From positions 2,790,001-2,854,000 of the forward strand of contig NC_064680.1 in the NCBI RefSeq assembly GCF_023278565.1: a stretch of 64,000 nucleotides of DNA. Direction: 5' to 3'. Source of the stretch: Colletotrichum lupini. Lineage: Eukaryota > Ascomycota > Sordariomycetes > Glomerellales > Glomerellaceae. Below the pieces are notes generated by a model that made no database searches, was not told the DNA's origin, and saw nothing but the letters and a program-made list of their open reading frames with translations. Shown here piece after piece: positions 18,951 through 32,162 of this stretch (position 1 is its first letter; each line of letters begins with the position of its first letter). A program made the position numbers and the translations under genes.

Positions 18951-21900
18951 TCACCGACCCTGCCTCACACTCTGCATCTCATGTCTGGCCGGCGAGTCAA
19001 ATCTTCCTGACGACCCATGAGTACGGGCCGAGTCATAACCTCCAGGCGACTCGTACCTCGCGTTCTTGGGCGGCGCATCGTAGACAGGCTCCCGTCCGGC
19101 GGAAGGTGCTACTGAAGACTGCCTGGCGGACCCTTGCTTGAGTGAGCCCTGCCTGATGGACCCTTGTTTGACAGATCCCTCGAATTGCTCCTCTGACGCC
19201 GGCTCCTGAGGCTGCACGGCGCCAGCATCCTTCTTCTTCATGCTGAACATTCGCTTGAAACCAGACGGGGCAGGTGGTTGAACTGTAGCTGCCTCCTTGG
19301 CGTCGTCCCAGATGAGACGCGGCACGAGCAGTCGGTAAGGCACCGTAATACCAGTAGGATCTTTCTGGTTCACCTCCACATTGAGGCAAATATCCAAGCC
19401 GCCCTCAAGGTCAACTTCATATGCGTCCGCCTTCTTCTTCTGCTTGACTGACATCCCGGTCGGGGTGCGATGGAACGCCTTTGGCCGCGGTAGAATCTCT
19501 TGCGACCGGGGAACCTGGCGCTCGTCGCCCATAGTGTAAGCGCGAGGTGGCGGATGAGCAGTGAACTGAGACTCATCGCCGGGCGAGAACTCGTCTTCCG
19601 AGTCAGGTCCCCCCCTAATAGGTGCGCCCCTCATCCGTGCTGCGGGACGAGCCGTGAAGTACGAGTCGTCACCGGACTGGTACTCATCATGTCCTCCTCC
19701 TCCTCCTCGAAGACCCATGCCCCTAGACCTAGGCGCACGTCGGCGGTCGTACTCATCATCATATCCATAGTATCCATCATCGACACTACCGTCAACACTA
19801 TCCTCGTCTCCCCATTGTCCATTGATGCCACCATCATCGGGCTGAGACTTTTTGCTGCTTCGGCGACCCAGACTGAAGACGCGCGTCAACGACAGTGATC
19901 GCTTGGGCTTATCAACATTGGTTGGCCGACCTCCGTCAGTCGAGTTGCGGCGTGAGAGGCTTCGGAACAGACCACCAGCTTTGCCCTTGTTGTTGGAAAT
20001 CGGAGGACGCGACCGAGACTCATCGCGCTGAACATCGGGTCGGTACGCGGGGCCACGATTTGAAGAGAATCGTCTCAAGAGGCCTCCACGGCTCGCCGGT
20101 GGGCTTGGGCTTCTATCATAAGCCGACAAAGGCGGTGTAGGAGGCGGCGTTGTGCCCGGAGTCCATTCTCGGATAGAGCACCAGTTGCGATGCGGCAGCA
20201 GGTGCTTGTTGTTCCTCGCTTTACCATCGACACCATGGTGGAAGAGCGGGATCATGTCTTCATCAGTCGATTCGTCAAAGTGATGAATCTTGTTACGCTT
20301 GTTCAGGATATCCGCCATCAGATCGGGAGGCGGCGTGTTGACGATGGCTGATGAGACGACATTGGGCATGTATCGGAAATCCTTGTGCTTGGGCAGGCCG
20401 AGCTTGGGGTTGGCATAGAACTGACCCACAGCAGCGAGATGAACATCACCACTCAAGAAGGTGACTCTGACAGACTTATCAGCCGCCAGGTCTTGCATGT
20501 CTTGAATTACGACTGTGCGCTCCTTCTTGTGGTTCTTGGCGGTCCAGTGGTCATTGAGGTCGTCGAGAACTTCGACGCCTCCATCAATGTGGTTGAGAGT
20601 GTTGCCGAGCATACCCAATTTGCCAAGTGCCTTCACGGGATCCATGGCTCTCGAAGTAAGACTGCAATTGTTAGCTTGTCTTGATGTTATCACGAGTCAA
20701 GAGATACTTACATGTTTTCCAGCCAGACCAATCTGGGGTAGGCAATTGGAACACCAAGCAAAACAAGCAAGTGCTTAGTTCTGCCTGTCCGCAGCTCTTC
20801 GTAGCAGCGGTCCATGATCTTCTGCCACGAGGGCTCGCTGACCACATCGAGCTCGGTCCTTTCTGTTCTGCCATCAACAGCGAGTAGAGAAATGTTGGAT
20901 CCTAGCTCGACAAACAAGCTACGGCTTAACTCGCTGATGTACGGACCAGGTTTGCTGCCAAGCACCCAGCTAGGCTCAGTGGCGTCCGTCTCACTCGGAA
21001 TGCTCTGGTGCTGGAAAAGCATATAGTACTTGTAGGCAACGTTGCCGAGGCCAGAGAACACCGGGGAGTTCATGTCGTGGTGCGCGTAGGAGCCGAAGCC
21101 ATCAGAGATATCGTGGTCGTCCCACATGTTGACCATGGGAATCTGCGAGTTGGCGAGGCCAAAGAGACCTTGCGAGAACCACATGCAGTACCGTTCCAGG
21201 TAAGCCCGTTCAAGCTCGTCCTGCATTGTCAGGGTGAAGGGCGAGTTGTGCTTGTGCAGAGGATTCTTGATCGCCAGCCATTCGCGGAACTGCTTGCTCT
21301 GGTCCATCAGGCAATCATTGTAGATTTGATCGCCGCCGCCAATCATGACGTGGAAAGGCTGCGACTGGTGCGTGTTGAGGACGTCGCGCCACATGGGGTC
21401 CGGTCCGCTGAAGTCGTCGGGGTTGACACTAGCACTGAAGCCGTTGCAGCTGTGGAACATAATGTTCATGGACTGTCCCACTGCAGGAACCCAGAAGCCC
21501 ATCGCAGGGCCCCGGTTGATTCTATAAGCAATCCGCTGCTGCTTCTCGCGAAGCTCGATCTCGATGTTGAAGCGCCAGAACGTGCATCCGCGCTCTGCGT
21601 GGAGTCGGAAACCGCGAACGTCCTTGTACTTAGAGACCTTTTCTCCGTCAATCTCTACACGCTTTCTGCGGCTGGCGAAAGACTCGGGCAAATCCGGAGA
21701 GCCATTAGGCGGCGTGTAGTCTGGAGGACTTCTCGTCTTCTCAAAGAGGCCATTGTCTGTCTCGTCTCTGGACAAGTCCTTGGCCTCGTCGAGATGCTCC
21801 ACAGGGCGGACATAAAGGGTCTCTCCCCGTCTACCCAGCTTCGGAATGCCCGCAATCGGATCCACGTATTCTGGCGGTAAACCTTGCTCCCCGGAGATCT

Positions 21901-24452
21901 CCTGAGGCGGGGGCGGTAGGAGCTCGATAGGCTGCACGAAAAGTCTCAATGTTGGCGCAATTTCGTACGAGGAGTCGCTGTCTTGCGTGACGATCATGAC
22001 TGAGCCTCTCCATATTGTCTTCTCATTGACAGCGATGTTCCTGTTACGGGCGGGAACCTTCTCGTGCTTGAGTCCGCAGTATCTCAACAAAGGACCACAC
22101 TTGAGAAACAGCGGCGGCTTAAATCGTGTAGGTGCTAGGGTGTCTGTAAGTCTCGTCACATAACTCAGCCCGGCCTATAAGAAACTTACCATGTGTGTCG
22201 TCGTACTCGCCGTCGAATGCTTCAGCCTTGCGCGGCCGCGAAGTGCTTTCTCTGCGCTTACCGCCTTCTCTGCCACCCTCCCACCAAGGAGTGTCCTTAT
22301 CAATGGAGGCGAGCCGCTCCTCGCTGAGGTCCAGCATGTTGCCGCAGAGGCTACCGACGGTCGCCTTCTTCCACTCATCGAGGTATACAGGCGGTTTGTA
22401 GATGCCCTCGCCAGGACGGAAAGTCTTCTTTGCGGGATACAAATCCCGAGAATCGTCACTAAATCCATCATCCTCAGAGTAGTACTCCCTGTCGGTGGGC
22501 CTACCACGCGCCGCAGCATGTCCGTGGGTTGCATGAGGATATCCATCGCCACGCCCACCAGATGCTACAGGCGCACGTCGAGGGTCTTCGTAACGAGGAT
22601 CTTCACCGTCAGAGTCGGAATCGTAGTGTTGTGCTGCCGGGGCAGTCGAGCGTCGTTGAACCCCTCCAAAGTCAATGCCAATTAGCTTCGCAGCCTTACT
22701 GGGCATCCTGGCCTGTCTGGCTTCTTCAATTGTGGCGTCCGGGGGCAATGCCTGTTCGCGCGTTGCGTGCGACACGGATCTCTGCACCGGGGCACCGCCC
22801 TTTTCGGCCGCAGATTGGTCCATGGCGGCATTGCGGAACTCAATGTTCTCGTACTTCTTCTCTGCATCCTTCCGGATGCTGAACCAAGGATCACCTTTGG
22901 GCTGCTTCTTGAGCTTATTGCTCCCGCTCCTAGTCAGAGAGAAACTGGGTCTCCTAGAACCAGCTACTGGCGGGGTAGGCTCTGGGCTGTCGTCTGGATT
23001 TTGAGGATCGGCAGCTTGAGGCAACTTCATGTTGTCCTTCGCGGCCCGCTCGCGGAAGCTCAGATTGCGCTTCGGAATACCGGAGTTTGCAACGGCAGGT
23101 TCACTAGGCGGCTCGCGAAGGCTCACACTTCGCTGCGGAACACCAGAAGAGGGCGGAGGGTGTCTCACTTCCATGGCCTCCATTGCGGGGCCTCTCGACG
23201 GGTAAGGGCCAGATGCATGCCGCCTATGGCTTTCGGGCATGTGCTGCTGGTGTTGTCGCCGATCGTCGAGCGATTGGCGTGGCGCATATCTTGCTTCGTC
23301 TTCGGGGTAGTATTGCGCCGGGGGTCCACGTGAAGCAGTGACGTTGGCGTGCTGCTGCACATGCGGATTATCGTCATATCTTTCGTCGCGGAAGCGCACC
23401 TGCTGTACAGGCACTTGATGTACCTGTACTTGCTGGACTGGCGGCTCAGGCAGTGGTCGCTGAGGCTCTTGCTTGGGATGTTGTCGCGGCGCGCGTTGCG
23501 TAGCTTCAGGTGGTTGAAGTAGATCAGGGTTCTGGGCAGCCTTTGCCGCAGCCTTCTCTCTGGCGCGGCGCTCTGCGGCCTCCACACGAGCTCGCTTCTC
23601 CTCTTTTGTAATGGTATCGAGCTTCGACTCAAGCCTCTGTAGTGGGGAGCGGTCGTTGGCGAACTTTCTGCTGGAGTCTCCCATGGAAGCTTTCCTCCTC
23701 TGTGCATCTCTGCCTGATCCTCCGGCCGATCTCCTCCTCGATGAGCTCTGAGGTTCGCGGGGTTCGCGGGGTGGCCGCGTCTCGGTTGCCACATCCAGTG
23801 TGCGCTGGGAGCGGTCTAGGGGAGGGAGATCCTGCTGTTGCCTTTCGGGAGCAGGATCCTTGTAGTACTCTTCAGGGTTCATCTCGTCTTCCGGGCCGAC
23901 CAGCGGACTAGGCTGTCGCGGTGTTCGAGCTGGACTCGGAGCAGGGTGGGTGTATGGTAGACCACCATTGCCGTATGGATGTCTGAAGCTCACGGGAGGT
24001 GCCTTGGGCACATCGGGGGCAGCTGGAGGCGTGGGAGCGGAGAGAGAATCTTGATCAGGGTCCTCGTCCCTATCATCGCCGTTGCGCTCTCTGCGTCGTC
24101 GCTGGCGCCTCTCGGCCGGCTCCTCAGGATACTGAGACTCGCCGTAGGGAAAAGTCGGCGGGCGCGGGGCAAGCCCTTGGTCCGCGAAGCTGGATGCAGT
24201 GGGCGATGCGAAGGGGCTGAGCGTAGACTCGGTGTAGGCCTCGGTGTTTGTTGTCTGTAGGGAAGTGCGATTCGACTTTGGGGGATGAGGAGGAAGCGGT
24301 TTGTCTACTGCCGCTGCTGTTGTTGCTGCTGCGGTTGAGGGAACTGGCTCAGGTGACATGCGCTCCGGGAGACTAAAGTCTTCAGACTGGCGACGCTGGC
24401 GTCTGGCAGCTTTGGGGCCAGACAAGTCCCCCCAATACGGCGCAGGAGGCAT
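18951..24452 (-). CDS. Large PhoD-like metallophosphatase, 1801 aa
   Basis: Three exons on the minus strand, 24452-22190, 22143-20712 and 20661-18951, with introns of 46 and 50 bp whose phases (1 and 2) join cleanly. The first ~750 residues are low-complexity and probably disordered, rich in Pro, Arg, Gln, Ser and Glu. The phosphatase core follows: FHVMIGGGDQIYND (about residue 1020), NMWDDHDISDGFGSY (about 1092) and VRVTFLSGDVHLAAVG (about 1297), the GGDQ, DDHD and GDVH metal-binding motifs of PhoD-like phosphatases. After about residue 1400 comes another long charged tail with acidic Tyr/Asp repeats and a helical stretch (KQKKKADAYEVDLEGGLDICLNVEV) that may be a folded module. Fungal PhoD-like proteins with long extensions are intracellular and mostly uncharacterised; the substrate is unknown. 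No signal peptide or membrane segment is seen. The first ATG (MPPAPYWGDLSGPKAARR) was taken as start. Confidence 0.85.
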
Positions 24453-26848
24453 GGCGACGAGGCTGGCTACCTTGGCCCTTGGGAAAGTCTACCGTCGTCG
24501 CTGGGATTTGCGAAGCGCTAATCGAGCTGCAAGACGGGAACAGACGTGGGCGCAAGCACCGGTGAGTCGTGCGTACCGCCGTCCGTGGGAAGCAAACTTG
24601 CAGAAATACCTACAAACTACTCGGTAAACTAAAGCAGAGTCTAAGTAGCGGTATAGTGAATATGGCCGGGCGTCAGAGACATATGCGGCTTGCCATAGCA
24701 GCCAATGCGATGCAGACACGCGGGCGCAAATGAGGTCGGCCGTATGCAAGAGCAAGGAAGTCGAGGGCGGTAGGTAGGTCACCGAGATGAGATGCCGAGA
24801 GGTGAGATATGGGATGATAGGCCGCAGGGAAAGGGAATTGGTGGCAGCGAAAGAAGATACGGACGAGAGTGAAAGAGAAAGATATGAGACGAGAGGTTAA
24901 GAAAAGAGCCTTCCGAGAATTCCCACTGGACAGAGAGAGCTTGAGCTTTTCCTGGCGACTCAAGCACACACCGGCAGGCCGCAGAAGCTAGAGAAAACCA
25001 AGAGCTGGGAAAATGGTGAGGTTGACTGGTTTGTGCTACGGCGTCATTCGCCCACCAAGTTGGGTTTAGCAAGATGGATGCTCGACCGGGGTTGGGGGCG
25101 GCTTGGGCGGAGAGAAAGCGCGAGAAACCCTGTCTCGTCGACCAGGGGTCTTGAGTCTGTTCCAGTTCCAGCTGTTCCAGTCTTGTCTTTTGGTGTCCTG
25201 TCACTCTGTTCCTACCCGCTAAGGTAGAGATACCTTAGACCCAGGCGTGTCATCGATTGGGCTGACAAGGCAAGAAAGACGCATCGAATGCCGCTGCCGC
25301 TGGGCACGAACAGCCGCGACAGGGGACGGGCTTCGTTGTCAACAAGGTAGGTACGAAGTACGGGCTACGGAGTAATACAACTGGGTCAACGGGTCTTGCT
25401 GTCAGGCCGGGAGTCAAAGAAGGAGGAGAAGGAGGAGCTCCGGGGCGGGAAAGTAGAAGATGGAAGAAGAAAAGAGGCGGTCGGAATGGAGCCACTGAAT
25501 GGCCTCGCTTGCCATTGACCAGTGACCACGACTCCGATGGCTGCAGCTTACATGCAGCCAGGCCCAGAGAGCCCCTCGTCTCCATCGTGCCATCTACGAA
25601 GTACGCCGACGGGGGGCGCGGCAGCACGGGGTGAGGTGGGAAGGAGGCTCCAGCTTGCTTGCTACCACATGCCGCTTTCCTTCTTGTTCCCGCTAACCGC
25701 CAATGAGGCGGTACGGGAGGAAGAGGGCTACGGTGAGTCTTCGCTGCCATACGCATTGATGTATCCGTACAAGTACAAAGGCCCTGTCGAAAGACACAGC
25801 AAGCGATGCGAGATGTGAGATCGGGGAAAGGCGCGGGTGCAGGGTTTTGCAGGACAGGGTATCTTTAGAACAACGTGAAGACAATTGCATCCGTAGAGGG
25901 AAAGGGAAAAAAAAGAAGGTGGCTGAAAGTCTCGTAATTGTTCACTCCTCGAATCGTCGAATCGAGTAAAAAAGCGAGGTCAAGGCAAGGCAAGGTAGCC
26001 CCAGGCAAAAGTAAAAAAAAAGCAGGGTACGGAAGGGACAGATACGGCACCCGGTAATCAAGTTCCCTGCAATTCAAACAAAAGTCAATTCGTCGATCCG
26101 AACACAATCGAAACTGGCGGTCGAATATTGAGGTGGTTGGCGCAAACAGAGACACCTACGCTACCTACCTGAACCTCACCGTTAGGCTGACGGTGACCTC
26201 GACAGCTTCGATTACCCGCCAAGGCCTACAGGAAGGAAAAAGGAAGAAAAGCAACTGATTCGGCACCTTTGATTGACTGGTCCGCTGTTCCAAGCCTAGG
26301 CAGACCGTTTACTGTCTGAGTCTCTGACATGGACTGCTCAACATGAGGGACCAAGGTTTATATGTTTGAGGGAAAAAAGTCCAACCCGAAACAAAGTTTA
26401 AGGAGTGAAGACAACAATAAGTTGCACTCGAAGGTCGACATAATGCAGACCAAGACCAAACAGAAGACCCTTGAGAGCTTAATTCTCAAGCCGTCCAGGA
26501 GCCATGCAGTAGCTGGATTCTTCGGTGCGGGAGTGCCCGCCCCTCTCCAGAGCAGTACTTCAGACCAGGACTCCCTCTCTTTGACAGAGCTTGGACTGTA
26601 GTCTTCTCCAACGACTCCAACGAGTATCTTTAGTTTAAAACAAAGAGCACATGGGAAATCGCAACGGGGCTATCCAGTGTTTCCAATTTGATTGATTGGT
26701 TGCGCCTCTCAACACCAACAGCGCCGTCTAACGTCCATGAGAAAAAGATACACTAACCACAATGCCCAAATGCTATAAAAGTGACAAGAAAGAGAAACCT
26801 CAAGGTATTTCTATGCAATGGACGCCCATACCTGCTCCATCATACGCC
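24453..26848. other. Intergenic: promoter of the PhoD-like gene and 3' region of kexin
   Basis: About 2.4 kb. Purine-rich on the plus strand upstream of 24452, matching a pyrimidine-rich leader for the minus-strand gene. GGCAA short tandem units near 25983-25996. No supported gene. Confidence 0.5.
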
Positions 26849-29376
26849 TTATTTTTCAGTGAGCCTGTCAGTCTCTCTGTTGCCGCTACCCTCTCTCGAC
26901 CGGTCCCGGTTGTCGTGGTATGCCCCAGTCTCATCATCGTCATCCTCGTCATCGCCGGCAAATGCATCGTAGAGCTCGCGGCCCCGCGTACGCTTCTCGC
27001 CATTGAGGCCCTCCGTCTCGTCCTCGTTGAGCAGCTCGAACTCGTAGTTGTCACGAGGCGCGCTGTTGCGGCGCTTGCGGATGTAGAACCAGATACCCAA
27101 AGCAGAGCAGAACACAGCAATGAGTCCAATAGCGCCGTAGACCCAGACGCCAGCCTTTCCGAACGACGGGAGCCAAGACACCCAGTTGGACGGGCTGGTC
27201 GTTGCCGCAGGCGTCTCCTGCGTGTCTGTCGGCTTGCCAGTCTCCGTAGGTGTCGCGTCGGCTCCAGACTGGATCTTGGTAGGCCGCTCGGGGTGGTCGG
27301 AGGGCTTGACAACAGTTGCGGTGTTCTCGGCAGCGTGCGTCATGGTCGTGATAGCAGCTGGCAGAGTGGTGGTTGCAACAAGCGCGTGATCGTTATCGTC
27401 CTCCTCAGTCGGCATGGGGAGGAGAGTTGCCTTGCTAGCGTCAATCGACTCGCCCCAGAGCTTCAAATGCCAGTCGACAAAAGTGCCCTTATGTTCGTTC
27501 TCGTTGGAATCCTTGACCACAACGGTCCACTTGCCAATACCGGATTCACCCCTAATTAGTTGTCAGCATTCCGATCCTGGTGTCTCGCCAATTTTCCGAG
27601 CAACTTACCAATGGGCAACACTCATGAAAGTCCAGTCAACGTAGCCAGACTTGGCTGAGTCCATCTTGCGGGTGACAGAGAGGTGGCTGGTAACTCCTTC
27701 GGGGCTGATCAAGTCGGCACTCAAGTCACCTCTACGCGTGTGGTTCACGTTCATGGTAACGGTCACATGCTCCAGTCTCTCGAGGTTGGCCTGCTTCAGA
27801 GCATCCGCAGTGACATCAAAGCTGACCGCGATGCCGTCCTTGCCTTGAGGGATATCCTTGTTAACGTGGATCCAAGGAGAATAGTACCAAGCCTGGGGCT
27901 TGACGTTCTTCCAGGCCTTGGCTGCCTCAACCATCTTGAACGCATCAATCTTGCCGTATCCGTACGTGTGGCTGAATTTCTTTCCAATCTTGGTCGGCAT
28001 CCACTCGCCGTTGGCCTCGTCAATGGGCACAGCGGTGTCCATGGCAAGCCATTGCATATCTCTCCAAGTAAGGTCAGGGCGAGCCTCGAGAACCAGTGCG
28101 TAGACACCAGCACCCAATGGAGCAGCGGCGGAAGTACCACCGTGACCGTTATAGCAGGCATTTTGGCCGACATCAGTGGTGTGCTGCGCAAACAAGTCAG
28201 TTCTGGTCCTATCAAGCTAGAAGAGTCTGTAAAACATACAATAGCATCTCCACTGCCACTGCTGTAGGTGACAACAAGCTGAGCCGAGCACTTCTCGGAG
28301 TAGTAAGGGTGCTGGCCCTTTCTGTCAATCGCGCCAACTGTGATGCTGTAAATGGAGTTTGTGTAGCCGTCAAAATTGCAGTTGTCATCGTTCGCGGCCC
28401 CGTTACCACTGGCAAAGACGTAGATGGATCCCTTTCCGCCACGGCCCTGCTGGATGCCCTTGAGCATAGCACGCTTAATAAGAATACCAGGCGCATCCAT
28501 GGATCGACCGTCATCCGGAGGGCCCCAGGAGCAGGAGTAAATGTCGTTGTGCTGGTAGTCGTAGGTCATCGCGACAGCCTCGTCGGCATCCGAAATCAAC
28601 TTGCTCAGAATACGGATACCCGCAATCTTGGAATCATAGGCCACTCCGACACCGCAGACGTTGTTCTTGGCCGCAGACACTTCACCAGCGCACCGGGTGC
28701 CGTGCTTGTCGTCGCTGAGCGTAGGCTTGGGCTCTTCGCGGTGGTCGTTGAAGTCGTAGGAACCGGCGGCGTAGTAGTTGGGCTTCAGGTCGTCGCTGTA
28801 CATGTCGAGACCGTCGTCTACGATGGCGACAGTTGCATTCTTGCCCGTGATGCCAGACTTCCACACGCCGGCGACGTTGATGTCGTGGCCTGGCTGGACG
28901 GTGTTGAGCAAATGCCACTGCTCGTTGAAGATGGGATCGGCGATGCCGAGGGTCTTCATGACTTCGTTCATCTGCTCAACCATCTTAGGGTCGGCCGCGT
29001 CCTGGCGAGCGTAATTGGCCGGCCCATGCGACCGCGGGGGGACTCTCTTCTCCCAAGGCTTCCGAAGTTGCTGTTTCTGCGAAAGACGGACGCCATCGAG
29101 GACGTCGGAGCCGCCAAGCGTGCGTTTCCGCAGCTTGCGCTCCTGCAAGGCTGGCTTGACGATGTCGTGCTCGACCTTCCTAGCGGAGAAGATGTGATGG
29201 CCGTCGAGACTGCCGAGTGTACCCTCGTGCCTCAGACCCAAGCGGTCGGCAACCTGGCCGGGAGATGTAGACGAATCCAGCTCGAGAACATAGTAATCGT
29301 TCGTTTCGTAGTTTCGAGGGGAGGAAGTACCGCTCGCGAGGGCAGCAAGGCCGAGGAGAACCGCGGAAAGCTTCAT
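26849..29376 (-). CDS. kex2: Kexin-type subtilisin protease (KexB/Kex2)
   Basis: Exons 29376-28240, 28183-27609 and 27551-26849, introns 56 and 57 bp, product 804 aa. Order: signal peptide (residues 1-16), prosegment ending at a dibasic site (WEKR near 111, followed by VPPR), S8 catalytic domain with Asp187 (VDDGLD), His225 (KHGTRCAGE), oxyanion Asn325 (ASGNGAAND) and Ser397 (GHGGTSAAAP), then the P domain (to about 600, containing VAHWGESGIGKWTV and WHLKLWGE), a Thr/Pro/Glu-rich stalk, one membrane helix (about 705-728, ending FYIRKRR) and an acidic cytosolic tail. Kexins cut after Lys-Arg in the late Golgi to mature secreted enzymes and pheromones. All catalytic residues are present. The first intron lies just before HTTDVG, and a nearer AG is in the wrong phase. 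The ATG at 29376 begins the signal peptide; upstream open codons are leader. Confidence 0.95.
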
Positions 29377-32162
29377 GATGCGCTGCCGAAGACCCCTCGA
29401 GGGGATGTTGATAATGCGCAAAGAAAGGAGGGACTGCAGAGGAAGAGGAGTCGACAATTAGCTTCCGTGCCCGTATCAAAATCGAGTCAAACCATGAAAG
29501 GGAAAGGAAGGGGAAGAAAAAAGATGTGAATCTAGAAGAGGTTGCTGGACACAACACGTACCTCTCTCGTCAATCAGGGGAACGAAGGGAACAAACGGGA
29601 CTTGGCTCGTCTAGGCTGGGGGGGAACAGCGGAAGACGAGACGTGGTCGAGTCGCAAGTGGCAAGGGCGGCCCTTGAAGATGGCCAAAGCTTCTCGATTT
29701 CCCTTGCAGCGCGACTCTGCTTTCCGCTTTTTTCTTACGAATGCCTCGAATACACGGGACGCCTCTTATGTACTTTATTGGTACGCCGGTCTGGTACAGC
29801 GCAAATCACCTGGCAAAACCCGTTTGTATTGCTTGGCGACGCAAATTCGATGGAGATAGGCGTTGGTCGTTGGTTGAGTATTACTTGAAAGGCAGCAAAG
29901 GCCAGAGTTCATGCGTAATAAACAGCGGGGAGGCTCCGTCTCTCCCTCCGTCGTCGTGGACTTTAATATCGATATGACCGACGCCAATGGCCCAAACGAG
30001 AACGACAATTACCAATAGGTATACGTAGGTAGAGCTGCTGAGCACTCAATAACGACGATACTGGGGATACAGGTGACAAAGTGAGGATAGAAATGCGACG
30101 AGTGAACGAGCGATGAGAAACTCAAGACTCAGAAGCAAATGGGAAGGAAAGGGAAAATGCTGACGGAAGCAGTGAGGGTGACCTGGAACACAAGGCAGAC
30201 GTATCCGTACTCTCTTGCCAGATGCACTCAATGCTCCCTCTCACTGCTGTTTCGTGGCCTCCTCGAAAACGGCAGGAACATAAGGATGCGGACAGGGCGT
30301 CCAATGCTACCTGCTACAGTCAGACAAACGCCCCCGAAAGACCCCTTCCCTCCAGCCACGGCCGCATTAGATCCTCGTGCTCTCCAGCAGGTTGCAGCCC
30401 CAGGTACACGTAAACCTGGGGACGCTAGTCAAATGTAGCCGTACCCGTAGACTTAGGGGTCCTGCGGCCTGCGCGTGTCTGGTGATAACGACCCGATACC
30501 TACCTAGGTACTTGCACAGGTACTCAAGGTAGTTAAGTTTGCAGTACGGTACCTTATACCGAAAGGGAAGGCGGCGATTCAGGTGGGCTGGCAGCGGGCA
30601 GTCACTTCCATTGTCTCCAGTTAGGCCCCCAATAAGATGCTGTGGCTCACTGCCGCACCACCGCCCACTCTGCCGTTTCAACACTGGCGCAGCCCGTCAC
30701 GGCCCCACCTCATTGGCCCGTTGTTGCGACGAGATCCCGTGTGATGTCTTCGTCAAGGTGTCCAGACCCTCTCCATTTTTGCCTCTCACCTTTCACTTCT
30801 TACGTGGTGCTGCTGCAGCTGGTTGCGCCTCCCGTCGCTGAAGACTCGTGCTTGGGAAAGTACGTACTCGGGTTCGTAAACATGCAAAATTGCGAGTGCC
30901 AGCCAATCTCCAATGTTGAACAGTCAGCAATCCCCCATTCGAGAGATAAGGTAAGGAGCACAGAAAGTCCAGTTCCTCCCATTTCCCGTCCCACTGTGAC
31001 ACCGGTCCCACGACCGCTTCGGATCTTTCCACCTGAATTTAATCTATCGAAACTTTGGCAACGGTGTTCTCCCGCAAAATACGACACAACAGAAATTCTG
31101 CTTCTCGCGGTCTCGAGGCAAGGGGCGGACACTGGACTCTGGAGAGTCAGGTCTGACTGTACCAGTGTACCTGTGGTATTGCACCCTGCAACTTGCACGT
31201 TTTCATAAAAGGGCCCAAACGTCGAATCAGAGACCACGCCTCACAGAGCCTTGGCTCGCGGCCGAGCTTCAGCATTCTCATAGTTTGCCTTGGCGCTTGA
31301 CACAACCAACCGTTTCGGAATCTGGTCCCGTTCGTTCTTTTCTCTCGTGCGCCTGTGGCACCATCCTACGATGTCACGAAAGAGATAGACTCATGTATTA
31401 TACCCTCCCCTTCGTCACAGCGTACAATACTATAATGAATGAATGTGATGTATGATAAGTGGCATTGACTTCACTAGCGTTTGCGTGTCTAGTCATGCTC
31501 CATGTGAAAAGAGACGTGCCTGCAATCCACATCCGCAACAATGTTTCTCCTCTAAGGTAGTCTTATGTCCAAGTCGCTGGGTTTTGCGGCCTGATCCCAA
31601 GGCAAGCCACAACTCTGACAGATACCTCCCGAGACTCATGTCCTGCATACTAGTATAGCAAGAGGCGCCTTGATGGCAATTTCGTCTTGAGCCACTTCAG
31701 ACAACCCTGTTCCTGCATGAATGGACGGCATTCTCGAAAACGGTCACGAATCGGCTAGAGAACAATAATCCAGAGTATACTTCTGATACATCGGAACGAC
31801 AAATAATCTTCCTACGTAGAGTCGGCCATGTTGGTTTCGTAACTGCCAGCACCCATTTATCAGACTTCACAATCGTGAGAAGAAGAAAATGTATTGATTC
31901 ATTAATCACAATCCACACGCCCCCATCTTCATGATTATCTCCAGTTCTACCTGACTGGTATGTCCGATACTCCGATGGCATGACCCACTCTCCCGTCTGC
32001 TGAATCTGTCCGACGTAATGCTCCGGGGCCATTGGAAGCTAATCCTATACCAACATATAAACCCAATTAGGCGGGTTCAGCCCAATCTTCATCCGGTCCT
32101 CGAATCTTTTTACGCATGATGGCTCTCAACTCGCTGCCCACGTTCTCCCGGTCCTTCCAGCA
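29377..32162. other. Intergenic region between kexin and Snx4, with one candidate small gene
   Basis: 2.8 kb. Holds the kexin promoter and a stretch (about 30490-30560) rich in TACCT/AGGTA units. One possible small coding region is listed separately at 31697-32032. Nothing else is supported. Confidence 0.45.
31697..32032 (-). CDS. Hypothetical protein, 111 aa (weak candidate)
   Basis: One uninterrupted frame on the minus strand. The N-terminal half (MAPEHYVGQIQQTGEWVMPS, then DGGVWIVINESIHFLLL and SDKWVLAVT) has a balanced amino-acid mix that looks more protein-like than other short frames in the window. TTTATATG lies about 40 bp before the ATG on the same strand and could be a TATA element. 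The end (RFVTVFENAVHSCRNRVV) is less convincing, and an intron may shorten or extend it. It starts 131 bp downstream of the Snx4 stop, so it could also be untranslated sequence of that gene. No family recognised. Confidence 0.28.
   Translation of the reverse strand: MAPEHYVGQIQQTGEWVMPSEYRTYQSGRTGDNHEDGGVWIVINESIHFLLLTIVKSDKWVLAVTKPTWPTLRRKIICRSDVSEVYSGLLFSSRFVTVFENAVHSCRNRVV

Noticed and set aside
28096..29529. 477-codon open frame on the plus strand
   Set aside because: Antisense to the kexin catalytic exon, which has complete homology and catalytic residues; the plus frame has no domain.
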